Both the position numbers and the translations under genes were made by a program. The notes beneath the pieces were generated by a model, which did not search any database, was not told the origin of the DNA, and saw only the letters and a list, made by a program, of their open reading frames with translations. DNA of 64,000 bases from Talpa occidentalis (lineage: Eukaryota > Chordata > Mammalia > Eulipotyphla > Talpidae): contig NW_023604295.1 in the NCBI RefSeq assembly GCF_014898055.3, positions 68,287,730 through 68,351,729 on the forward strand. The letters are read 5' to 3'. Below, piece after piece: positions 46,871 through 58,421 of the stretch (the first letter of the stretch is position 1; each line of letters opens with the position of its first letter).

Positions 46871-48364
46871 TAAACTTGGTTACTAAATTGAATGACAGAC
46901 TGCTATAGGAAATAATGCTCAAAAATACCAGTTGTTTAAGACACTAGAAGTTGTTTGTTCACTTTACTCAATATGGATGTCTGCCTGGCATCTTTTATTA
47001 CATAGATTCAGAGCTTAATGGAGTAAAGCAACTATTAGTTATGGTCACAGGTCCTGAGGATCATGAACTTGAAAGTGTACTTCAGGGATGGTTTATAGCT
47101 CTTCCACCACGTATGGGGCCTTAGTTAGAAAATATGAAGACTGGTGGCTGGATTATTGGGAGACTTGTTCTCTCTATTAAGTTCTGGAATACTATGTTTT
47201 GCAGTCATAGTATGTAGAATATAAAACTGGAATCCATGACTAACCAAGTAGTAAATGTTGTTGGTGAAAGGAGATGTTGCTAGAATATGGGTAAAGTCTA
47301 AACAACTTTGAAGGTCTTTCGTTTGTACTCAGAGATAGGAGCCATTGGGGTGTTTTGCACAGAAGAGTAACAATATCTGACTTATATTAACATACATATT
47401 TGATGTTTTTTGAGATGACAACATTTTTGTATTCTTTAGATTATAAGTAAATAACACTATTGCAGTAACTCTGTGTAGTAGTAAAATCCCCACCTCCATT
47501 TTTCTGGAAACATAACTTCAATTTGGTAGCCTAAAAGCTATGGAGTAAAGTCAGACAAATCTAATATTTTTAGTTAATATTTTTTTTCAACTGCCTTTAA
47601 AGAAAAAAAATAAGACATTCACCTAGACGGCATTCCTAATACTTGTATCTGTTTATAATTATTCTAAACAATAGTTCATTTGGAGCAGAGAACATTGGTT
47701 GTATTGCAGATTGTTATCTAAATTAAATACTCAACAAGAGAAAAAAAGTCTTTTCGAGTCTCAAAGGTCTCTTAAACTCCAGCTTAAATGTTTTGTTCAA
47801 ATACCACATAATTTCACTTGGACAATGCCCAAGCAATAGCTTAAAATTTTAAAATATCAAAGCATGCTACTCTAAAACACTGTTTAGAAATGCTTTTAGT
47901 TGGTAGTTGTTTGTAAGGTAGTAAAACCTCAAAAATATGATCACTAAAAGATTCCTTAGTCTTCATATGATTTTTTTCAGAAACAAGAAAATCTAAGTTG
48001 CCATAACTTCAATTATTAGGTGCAATGTTTTTTTCTAAATTACTTCTGCTTCATTTTTCTTATGAAACTTATAAAGTAAAAGATGGGAATCCTACTGTAA
48101 GTGCTGAGTGATCCCTATAGAACACATACTTTCCATATTGTATAAATGTTTAAAGAAGAGGGAAGATCTTAGGCATTAGAGGTAGACTACAATGTAACAA
48201 TGGTATTTAAACTTCAAAGACATTAAATAAAATCTGAATTCTAAGAGGGTATTTTTTCTTTTTGATAACTAATTATATTGTATCATATAGAAACTAGAAA
48301 AATGCACCCTAAAAATCAAACAATAGGCACATTTTGTAGCACATGATATTGTATATGCTTTGTT
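46871..48364. other. AT-rich intergenic DNA
   Basis: No gene was found. The passage 46900-47200 may hold an old repeat that I cannot name. Confidence 0.45.
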
Positions 48365-48380
48365 TTAAAAAACAATTTTA

Positions 48381-48801
48381 TTTTATTTTATTTTTTTTTA
48401 AGTAATAAATTTTATTTTTATATTCCCCCATACAATTGCAAACGCCCCATTCTGACCCCAATCCTTCCCCTCCCGCCCCCCCCCCCCAAAAAGTGTCTCT
48501 GGTTCATAGTTTTTTGTTGATTTTGATTTTCACTTTCTTATATTCATTTTCCTGGTCCCTTATTTAAGTTTTCTAGATTCCTGCTATGAGTGAGACCATC
48601 CGGTATTTTTCTTTTTCTTTTTGGCTTATTTCGCTGAGCATGATCCCTTCCAGCGCCATCCATGTTGCTGCAAATTGCATGTGTTTATCTTTTTTGAATG
48701 CTGAGTAATATTCCATGGTATATATGTACCACATCTTCTTGATCCAGTCATCTATTTTTGGGCATTTGGGTTGTTTCCTACCAAAAGCATGGCCATTTTT
48801 A
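48381..48801 (-). mobile_element. young 5'-truncated L1 tail with rearranged 5' junction
   Basis: Reverse-strand L1 3' end nearly identical to the long L1 at 54321, covering the ORF2 end, 3'UTR and poly(A). The target-site duplication TTAAAAAACAATTTTA is at 48365-48380 and 48802-48817. At its 5' side, 48779-48801 consists of two short pieces from one ORF2 site in opposite orientations (see findings), consistent with twin priming. Confidence 0.92.
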
Positions 48802-48817
48802 TTAAAAAACAATTTTA

Positions 48818-51457
48818 AATGACACATTTCAACACCCAGAATTATTTCAATGCTTACTGCACTTAGTAAGACTATATATAAAGAAAAATATAAATACCAC
48901 TATGTAATTTTATTAGGTTTGTCAAAGGATAGTCATTAACACATTTTCCACAGCTATGGGTTTAATTAAGATGATTCAGGAAATCAAGAAAAACTTAATC
49001 ATTTTGCTATCACCATGGAAGCTACATAAATTTATCAGTTGTCTCATTTTTACCACTTTTGAAATTTGATTGCAATAGCTGTTTTATTAAACTAATTTTA
49101 TGGAAACTTTCAGATAATACTCAATTTTTCTCATAAATGACAAATTTAATTGCCCAATAAACATGTTCTTTTGTAGGGTGATTCTAGAAACTTCCAACTT
49201 GTGCAACCTGTGTGCTGAGATTTCTGTGGACTTCTACTATCCAGATTCACCACTGGGTAAGCTGATACAAGGTAATTACATTTCCTATATGTGAGAACTA
49301 CAGATTTTCATATTAAGAAATGTGTTTGACTTCAAGGGATTATTTCATTACAAAGTTAATTTCAGAGATGACTGGGAAGATCTAGACAAAATATTTTATT
49401 AAAAAAATATTGATTTGCTTTTAAAAATGATACCAGACTAGCTGAGACAGACTTGACCCACTAAAAGAAGTGACTATTTCCTTACAATCAAAAAATTGAG
49501 TCATAACAGAATGCTGTATGAATAATCAAGAGGGTTTTGTCTGTCATCAGACATAAATCTGTAGTCTTTCACATTTTCTAAAGAAACTAAGATTGTTTGA
49601 AATAGTTATTAAAAATAACTTTTGTATACAAAAGTTATCGACCTAGATATATGAAAGCAACTTTTTTCCCTCCAAGGAGTTTTTACACAATTACTTTTTA
49701 TTTATCTATTTTATATTGTTCTCTCATCAGAGATATTCTTCTTTTTCTTTGTTGTTAAACATCAATGCTTCAGAGATACACTTAAGCCAAATGGAATTAA
49801 CAGAATCTGATGTATATATGTTTTATGTATAATTCTATCTTCTGTGTGTAGAGTTATGTTTCAAATTCTGTGATAGTAGATGAAAAACAACATCAATATA
49901 TAGTAGTGGCTGCAATGTTATATGATGTGATCAGCAGAAGCGAGACAGGACCATATCACAAGGAGAAAGGTGACCAAAAAAAATGTGCAGAAATGAAGGA
50001 GATACTTGGTGAAGAGAAACAGAATAAGGGCAAAAATATTTACTTAGTGTTCTTAATGAGGAATTGATTTTCTACTATTTCACTGCATTTCCAATGTATT
50101 TTCCTTTGCATTTAGTAGGTGTTGAATCTTTTTTTTTTTAAATGATCAATGTTTTACTCTCAATTCATAAAAAAGCATAAGCAATTACCATGGTCTATCT
50201 ATTAGAGCTAAGCTTAAGTTGATCTGAATTAAGTAGAAATTCAATGTCTCGTACTTTGAATTTTGCACCCCCTTACAACAGTACTGCTGCAAATTTTAGA
50301 GTTACAGGATTTGGAGAGATAGTTAGGACCTTTCACCCTAGATAAATGGATAATGAAAAATAGCACCAGAAAATATCAAGTGAGAAATGCCAACGGGGGT
50401 TAGAGATAGGGAGAAGGAAAGATTGTTGTAGCTCTTAGTTAGAAGTAGGTAAGATGAAGGAAAGAGAGAAGGAATCTCTGGTATGGATTTGCAAGAAATC
50501 ATAATTAGTATGCAAAAGGAAAGAGGGATAATGAAATAGGAAATCTATACCATAATGTTGATTGGTTTAAGGGGAGGAATTATAAGGACCACAAAAGATT
50601 CAGTTGAGAAAGAATGGAAGATTAGTGGAAAACTAAAGAGAGAACTAAAGAAGCTATTTATCCTCACTTATTTTGAATGATCTTTGTTCAAACCAATACA
50701 CAGAATCAGTGATTATATCTATCCATAATAATAGGAATGTTTACATCTCCTATGGATCATAAACTCTTGAGGGCAAAGAACTTAACAAACCTTTAATCAG
50801 CACAAAATGTAATTATATTTAGCTTGTGTGAGATTGGGTAAGATGAGATATTTGTTATGGTAACCTAGATTATGCAGTAGCAGAAGAGTATTGATGGCTG
50901 TCATAAGTAAAGCAATAACTATAAATAAATGATTTTAATAATACTATGGGGTACTGTAACCACAAACATCTCCATTTAGTTTATGAAAAGTGTACTTAGT
51001 CATTTTTATATTGTCTTTTTTACTGTATGTTCTTGCACAAGTAAACTCATATTCTTAAAGTCCATGTGAAAAAGGAATAAGAAAACTAAATGTAGTCACA
51101 TTTTTTTTTGAAAATTCAACTGTAAAAGGAACACATGCATTGATTTCGTTTAGCATGCTTAGAAGCAAAAAAAGCTACTATGCTTTCAAATCTGGCAACA
51201 TTAGGGAAAACTGCATTTTAATTAAATATAGGTGTGCATTTATGTGCATAAGTAACATTATATTGATGCTTCAACAACTAAAATAACCAAAACATTCCAA
51301 CTACCTTATACTAGTCATTTGATAGCTATCACAAACCAATTGTTTCTTAAATTGTTAACAATTTCAAAAGAAAAAGGAATGGCATCACTAATTAGCACTA
51401 AGTCATCTCACCACAGCCCTTTACATAAGAATATAGGAGTTATATTTTGTTGTGTGC

Positions 51458-51458
<1 letters not shown>
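48818..51458. other. AT-rich intergenic DNA
   Basis: The region contains a possible exon-like interval at 49177-49256, treated as a finding only. Other ORFs, such as 49870-50067, have no motif. No repeat is recognised with confidence. Confidence 0.5.

Positions 51459-51532
<74 letters not shown>
51459..51532. repeat. (TG)n(TA)n compound microsatellite
   Basis: About 12 TG units (51468-51490) followed by about 20 TA units (51491-51531), preceded by a short TA run. The ORF across it is translated microsatellite. Confidence 0.97.
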
Positions 51533-51533
<1 letters not shown>

Positions 51534-52322
51534 CTGGAGTGAGGAAACGTGCTAATCAATTTGACTAGAATCTATGCAAGGAAGAGATTTTTCTTCTAAA
51601 GTTTTATCCCCTCCCAATGCAAGAAAAATCTATTTGGCAGTTCTGTTATTACAGAGATTTTCTTGTCATAGTAGAAATGTCATATTGATGAGAATATTTA
51701 CTAATTTTTCCATTGTATGCCATAAAATTTGGCATACTTTAACTTCAAAAAACTTTTTATCTTAATATGTATTAAGATGAAATTCCCTCTAGGAAATGCC
51801 AATGCAAACCTAAGCAAGATTGCAAAAAAAAGTACATAGTTTAAATTAAAAATTTAAATTCTAAGAAGGTTGAAGTGCTTACAGTTGATGCTGAATGTTA
51901 GTTGGAGCATGAGGTCAGTTGATGGGGTAGTTTTCTGGCAGAGAGTTGGAATATGGATGAATAAAATAGAAGCATATTTAAAATTTTCCCTGTGGGCTTT
52001 TGGTAGTTTCAAGTTGAATTTAAAGAATCAGACTCACTCAAACTTTAGTTTATATACACAATATTTTATGTTGTTTCATTTACTTATTTATATATTTAAT
52101 GTGCACATTGAATTAACTGTGCATAAATTCATTTATCTTTATCAATCTTCATTGGTGCCATAAAATTAAATAACAAAATTATCAGGAAAATAATTCAATT
52201 TATACATATGTATGTCTATATGATATCCCTAGTAATTTAGATTAATGTATTTATGACCTTATAACAAATGGATCAACTTAAACATGTATGTCAGAGAAAC
52301 TGACAAAACAGGAAGGCTATAT
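51533..52322. other. AT-rich intergenic DNA
   Basis: No gene or repeat was recognised. Confidence 0.5.
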
Positions 52323-52335
52323 AAGATATTCTAAG

Positions 52336-52620
52336 GGGCCTCCCCGGTGGTGCAGTGGTTGAGTGCTGGGTTGAGAAGCTGTCCGCAGCTTCTGCAGCAC
52401 TGGTTCGATTCCCGGCTGCTCCCCGGCCACTGGAGGAGGGTCCCACACAGAGTGCAGACCTCTCCTGCCACCCGCTGCTCCCCTCAGCAGTGTACTTCGG
52501 CCCTTCTGCCTGCTCTGGCTCTGGTGAATTCTCTCACCCTCCTGTGGTTCTGACTGTACCCAGTGCTTGTATAAATAAATAAATAAATAAATATTAAAAA
52601 AAAAAAAACTATAAAAAAAA
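52336..52620 (+). mobile_element. tRNA-derived SINE copy J
   Basis: Head GGGCCTCCCCGGTGGTGCAG, B-box GGTTCGATTCC, tail TATAAATAAATAAATAAATA then TTAAAA with the A-tail interrupted by CTAT. The target-site duplication AAGATATTCTAAG is at 52323-52335 and 52621-52633. The TCTT pol III terminator-like tail element is mutated to ATATT. Confidence 0.95.
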
Positions 52621-52633
52621 AAGATATTCTAAG

Positions 52634-53344
52634 GACAAATTATTGTTCAGCGCTCTTTCAGAATGTTGGCTTGAGTCCAACCAAGAGGGAAACAGAGGAA
52701 GTTCTTTGCTTCATTCAAGAGAGGTTCATCAAACAGTTAACCAAAGGAACAGTGCACCCAGAGAGTCCTTGTCTTGGGTTGAAATTGGAACACCCATCAG
52801 ATCAACAAAGACTGCAACAGAAAAGAGAGTTGGACTTCTTTGAATAGGGGTAAGTAGAGAAAAATGCCTAGAGGCTATGCTCTGAGGTAGGGGGAAAAGA
52901 CTATAGCACTGCTAGTGGCCCAGGGGAGGAGTGAGCTAAACAGCCTAGAGCTACACACCTTGGACACATGAGGAGGAGCTGTGGTTCTCTATACATGCCA
53001 ATTCCCCATTGAACAGAAAAAGTAGGTGAACTTGATTGCATTCCCCTTCCCTTAATCCTCAGGGTTGATAGTGACTTGGTGAAGTGCACTGGGAGTGTAC
53101 ACACTGCAGTCTCAGATCTGGAACCTCAGAATGATATTGTTGGTGACACAAACATGAGCTTTCCCCACCCCCAGCACATTCTCACCAGCCACTAACCTCT
53201 CTGGGCCGCTCCTACACCTTGTGACTCAGTAACTACATGATTGGTTCTCAGTGCCTACAGAATCAGCAAAGGCCAAAATACTAAAATCAAACAATCCCAC
53301 AGTTTCACTATATAGAGAAGTAAAAGTAGTCTACCTCTCTATGT
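52634..53344. other. less AT-rich unidentified block
   Basis: This block has higher GC than its neighbours and no long ORF. It could be an old repeat 5' region, such as an L1 5'UTR preceding the L1 piece at 53345, but I have no direct match to support that. Confidence 0.35.
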
Positions 53345-53790
53345 AAAAAAGAAAAAAAAAAAAGGAATCATTGCTATATTTACTATAGCCAAAAGTTGGA
53401 AATAATCTAAGTGCCCCTCAATGGATGAATTATAAAGATGATGCGGATACCATTCAGCTATGGACAAAAGATGAAATCCTGTCATTTGCAACAACATAGA
53501 GGGTATTATGCTTAGTGAAATGTGAGACAGAAAAAAACACTGCATGATTACACCCAAATGTGGTACATAAGCAAAAATAAACTTTTAGACTCTAAGATCA
53601 AATTAGTGATAACCAGAAAGGGAGGGAGATTGGAAATGGGTAATCTGGTAAAGGGTATCAACTATATAGGTTAAAAAGGGAACTAGACTTTTAGTGGTGA
53701 ACACAAGTAATACATACCCTTTATGTGGATTGCATCTCACAGTGACAGTGTCAAAAACTATTTCTTTTTGAATGTACTACACATATTGTA
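53345..53790 (+). mobile_element. old L1 fragment: ORF2 end and 3'UTR
   Basis: The order matches the L1 C-terminal region: ATAGCCAAAAGTTGGAAATA, AGTGCCCCTCAATGGATGAA, CAACAACATAGAGGGTATTA, CTTAGTGAAATG. A UTR with a CCAGAAAGGGAGGGAG tract follows. It is diverged and non-coding. Confidence 0.75.
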
Positions 53791-53859
53791 ATGAAATTTC
53801 AATTGCGCACCTTTGCTATCTGTTAACCTCTGTGCTATATTGCTTACTAAGGGTATAGA

Positions 53860-54020
53860 TTTTAGAGTCATTAACTGAAACCAAATCCTGACTTTGATAA
53901 TTAGCTTTATGTTACAGAAGTGACATGACCTCTTTGTGACGCAGTTTATTCACTCAACTTTCAAAGGCTAAGTGAGTTGAATATATACACATGGTATAAA
54001 ATAATGACTGGTAAAAAGAA
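53860..54020 (+). mobile_element. MIR fragment
   Basis: It follows the MIR consensus order: TTTTAGAGTCATTAACTGAA, CAAATCCTGACTTTG, AAGTGACATGACCTCTTTGT, CGCAGTTTATTCACTC, AATAATGACTGGTA. Confidence 0.6.
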
Positions 54021-54302
54021 CCATAAAACACTAGATGTGATTATTATGATATGAATACAGAGGAAATTAAGGTTTTTGATGCCTGGTAACTTTATATAAG
54101 TTGGCCTTGGCTATTGCTACTTTCATCTAGTTACATGGATGTGTATTATTTTAAAAGGGAGGGCTTGGATAAAAGGAAATTTCTGCTTAACCCAGTGAAG
54201 AGCCTGTTGAGTGAAATAGACTCCATCTTGTCTCTAAACTGCAATGTTTATGAGAGAACTTTCTCTGTATGGATAAAGAAACAAGAAGCACATTTGCTGA
54301 CA

Positions 54303-54320
54303 CCACAATCCAACTTTCTT
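54303..54320 (+). repeat. target-site duplication of L1 copy 2 (left)
   Basis: CCACAATCCAACTTTCTT here is repeated exactly at 60670-60687. In L1 orientation the nick context is CT|AAGAAA, close to the TT|AAAA preference. Confidence 0.95.
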
Positions 54321-54521
54321 TTTTTTTCTTTTTTTTTTTTTATTTTTAAATAATAAATTTTATTTTTATATTCCCCCATACAATTGCAAACGCCCCATTC
54401 TGACCCCAATCCTTCCCCTCCCGCCCCCCACCCCCCAAAAAGTGTCTCTGGTTCATAGTTTTTTGTTGATTTTGATTTTCACTTTCTTATATTCATTTTC
54501 CTGGTCCCTTATTTAAGTTTT

Positions 54522-57500
54522 CTAGATTCCTGCTATGAGTGAGACCATCCGGTATTTTTCTTTTTCTTTTTGGCTTATTTCGCTGAGCATGATCCCTTCC
54601 AGCGCCATCCATGTTGCTGCAAATTGCATGTGTTTATCTTTTTTGAATGCTGAGTAATATTCCATGGTATATATGTACCACATCTTCTTGATCCAGTCAT
54701 CTATTTTTGGGCATTTGGGTTGTTTCCAAAGCTTAGCTATTGTAAACAGTGCTGCTATAAACATAAGGGTGCAGGTGCTCTTTGGAATTGATGTTTCTGT
54801 GTCCTTTGGGTAAATACCTAGGAGTGGAATTGCTGGATCATATGGAAGCTCTATGTTTAGTAGGTTCAGAAATCTCCACACAGCTCTCCATAGTGGTTGG
54901 ACCAGTTTGCACTCCCACCAACAGTGCAGAAGAGTTCCTTTTTCTCCACACCCTCGCCAACATTTATTGTTGCTAGTTTTTTTAATATGTGCCATTCTCA
55001 CTGGTGTGAGATGGTATCTAATGGTAGTTTTGATTTGCATTTCCCTGATTACAAGTGATATTGAACATTTTTTCACATGTCTGTTGGCCATTTGCATTTC
55101 CTCTTCAGAGAAGTTTCTTTTTAGCTCTTCTGCCCATTTTTTGACTGGATTATTTTCTTTGTTGTTGCTGAGTCTCATCAGCTCTTTGCAGATTTTTGTG
55201 ATCAGTCCTTTATCATTAGTGTTGGGTGCAAAAATGTTCTCCCAGTTGGTGGGGTTTCTCTTTGTTTTTGTTATTGTCTCTTTTGCTGTGCAGAAGCTCT
55301 TTAATTTGATGTAGTCCCAGCTGTTTATCTTTGCCTTCACTATCACTGCTTTGGGTGATGTGTCTGTAAAGATGTCTTTGATGTGCAAATCCCGTAGTGT
55401 TTCGCCTATATTTCCTTCTATGTATTTTATGGTTTCAGGTCTTATGTCTAGTTCTTGAATCCATTTTGAGTTGATTTTTGTGTATGGTGTGAGGTAGTGG
55501 TCAAGCTTCATTCTTTTGCATGTAGCAACCCAGTTTTCCCAGCACCATTTATTGAACAAACTTTCTTTGCTCCAATGCATAGTCTTTGCTCCTTTGTCAA
55601 AGATTAGTTGACCATAAATCTGTGGGTTTATTTCTGGATTTTCTATTCGATTCCATTGGTCTGTATGTCTGTTCTTGTGCCAATACCATGCAGTTTTGAT
55701 GATTATGACTTTGTAGTATAGTTTGAAGTCTGGGAGTGTGATGCCTCCATTTCCTTCTTTTTTTTTCAGTAGAGCTTTGGCTATTTGGGGTTTTTGGTGA
55801 TTCCATATGAATTTCATCAATAATTGTTCTATTTCTTTGAAGAATGACATTGAAATTTTGATTGGAATAGCATTGAATCTGTATATTGCTTTTGGTAGGA
55901 TGACCATTTTAATAATGTTTATTCTTCCAATCCATGAGCAGGGGATGTCTTTCCATTTCTTTGTGTCTTCTTCTATTTCTTTTAACAGTGTTTCATAGTT
56001 TTCTTTGTATAGGTCCTTTACCTCTTTTGTTAGATTTATTCCCAAATATTTGATTTTTTTTGTTTCAATAATAAAAGGGATGGTTTTTTTTTTCTTCTTC
56101 AGATTTATTGTTTGTGTATAGGAAGGCTACTGACTTTTGCGTGTTGATTTTGTATCCTGCCACTTTACTGAACTGATTGATGAGTTGAATTAGTTTTTCT
56201 GTGGAGATTTTGGGGTTCTCTATGTATATTATCATATCATCTGCAAAGAGTGATAGTTTGACTTCTTCTTTTCCTATTTGGATTCCTTGGATGTCTTTTT
56301 CTTGTCTTATTGCTCTGGCTAGGACTTCCAGTATTATATTGAAAAGCAGTGGTGAGAGTGGACATCCTTGTCTTGTTCCAGATCTTAATGGAATTGCTTT
56401 CAGCTTTTCACCATTGAGAATGATACTGGCTGTTGGCTTGTCATAGATGGCCTTTATGATATTGAGGTATGTTCCTTGTATCCCAAGAATTTCAAGGGCT
56501 TTTATCATGAATGGGTGTTGCACTTTGTCAAAAGCTTTCTCAGCATCTATTGATATTATCATATGGTTTTTATATTTCTTTTTGTTGATGTGTTGGATAA
56601 CATTGATTGATTTTCGGATGTTATACCATCCTTGTGTCCCTGGAATGAATCCAACTTGGTCGTGGTGAATTATCTTATGGATACATTGTTGGATTCTGAT
56701 AGCTAAAATTTTATTGAGGATTTTTGCATCAGTGTTCATTAGGGAGATTGGCCTGTAGTTTTCCTTTTTTGTGTTGTCCTTATTCGGTTTTGGTATTAGT
56801 GTAATATTGGCTTCATAGAACGTGTTTGGTATTGTCCCTTCCTTCTCAATTTTTTGGAAGAGTTTGTGAAGGATAGGCACTAATTCGTCTCTGAATGTTT
56901 GGTAGAATTCATTTGTAAATCCATCAGGTCCTGGGCTTTTGTTTTTGGGGAGGTTTTTGATTACCATTTCAATTTTGCTGCTTGTAATTGGTCTGTTTAG
57001 GTGTTCTATTTCTTCTTTATCTAGCTTTGGGTGATTGTAGAGTTGTAGGAATTTGTCCATCTCCTCTAGATTGTTGAACTTGTTTCCATATAACTGTTCA
57101 TAGTAGTTACTGATTATTCTTTTGATTTCTGCTGTGTCCGTTGTTTCTCCTCTTTCATTTCTGTGCTTTCTCCCTTTTTTTTGTGCTTTCTCCCTTTTTT
57201 CCTTTGTGAGCCTGGCTAGGGGTTTGTCTATTTTATTTATTTTTTCAAAGAACCAGCTCTTGGTTTCATTGATCTTTTGGATTGTTTTTTTAGTTTCAAT
57301 TTCATTTATTTCTGCTTTGGTTTTTATTATTTCTTTTCTTCTACTGGTTTTGGGGTTTTTTTGTTGTTCTTTTTCTAGATCTTTGAGCTTCGAGATTAGG
57401 TTGTTTCTTTGAGTTCTTTCTTGTTTTTTGATGTGAGCTTCTATTGCTATATATTTTCCTCTTATTACTGCTTTTGCTGCATCCCATACATTTAGGATAT

Positions 57501-58345
57501 TGGTGTCCTCCTTGTCATTCAATTCAAAGAATTTTTAATTTCTTCTTTGATCTCCTCGTTAGTCCAGTGGTCTTCCAGTAGTATGGTTTTTAATCTCCAT
57601 GAGGTAGGATAGTTCCTTGCCTTCTTTTTATGATTTATTTCTAGTTTGATGCCTTCGTGGTCAGAAAAGATGGTTGGTATGATTTCAATCTTGGTGTATC
57701 TGTTGATGTTTGTCTTGTACCCCAGTATGTGATTGATCCTGGAGAATGATCCGTGTGCGCTTGAGTAAAATGTGTACTCCATTTTTTTTGGGTTTAGTGT
57801 TCTATAGATGTCTGTTAAGCCCCAATGCTCTAGGTCCTTATTTAGAGCTTTAGTTTCTTTACTTATTTTTTGTCTTGTTGATCTATCCATTGTTGATAGT
57901 GGTGTGTTGAAGTCTCCCACTACGTATGTGTTTTCTCTGATGTCTGTTTTCAGAGAGGACAACAGTTGTCTGATATATTTTGGTGCTCTTTTTGTTTGGT
58001 GAGTATATGTTAATGAGTGTTATTTCTTCTTGAAGTATTGTCCCCTTGATCATAATGTAGTGACCATTGGGGTCTCTTTTTATTTTTTTGAGTTTGAAGT
58101 CTGTTTTATCTGATATAAGTATAGCTGTTCCTGCTTTCTTTTTTGGCCCATTTGCTTGTAGGATTGTTTTCCATCCTTTGACTTGGAGCCTATTTTTATC
58201 TTTTGTAGCTATGTGTTTCGTGGAGACAGCAAAAGGTTGGGTTTTGTTTCTTAATCCAGGCTGCAACTCTGTGTCTTTTTATTGAAGAGTTTAGTCCATT
58301 TACATTTAGAGTTAATATTGATATGTTAGCATCTGTATTTGCCAT
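54522..58345 (-). pseudogene. L1 ORF2 (endonuclease / reverse transcriptase), frameshifted
   Basis: The ATG at 58345-58343 opens the endonuclease (SILTLNVNGLN, AAWIKKQNPTFCCLHETH). Relative to copy 1 two Ts are missing near 58212, one base is gained near 57990, one A is lost near 57535, and an A-run at about 56080-56090 shifts the frame again. Between these the reading is clean. VVGDFNTPLS and SDHEGIKLEI mark the endonuclease. [44 protein letters not shown] and FADD (56247-56236) mark the reverse transcriptase. The long final frame (56045-54522) carries the C-terminal Cys/His-rich part [18 protein letters not shown] and ends with the usual stop. An 18-19 base tandem duplication near 57159-57205 changes a short linker ([13 protein letters not shown]). 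No early nonsense codon was seen within the correct frames. Confidence 0.93.
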
Positions 58346-58421
58346 TATGTTTGTCTTTCCTTTGATTTTATTTATTTATTCTTTTAATAACTTTTTTTTT
58401 TTTTTTGGTCTTCTTTCGTTG

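Noticed and set aside
5285..52620. SINE heads as possible functional tRNA genes
   Set aside because: A and B boxes are present but the acceptor-stem pairing and CCA-adjacent structure are absent and all copies have SINE bodies, A-tails and target-site duplications.
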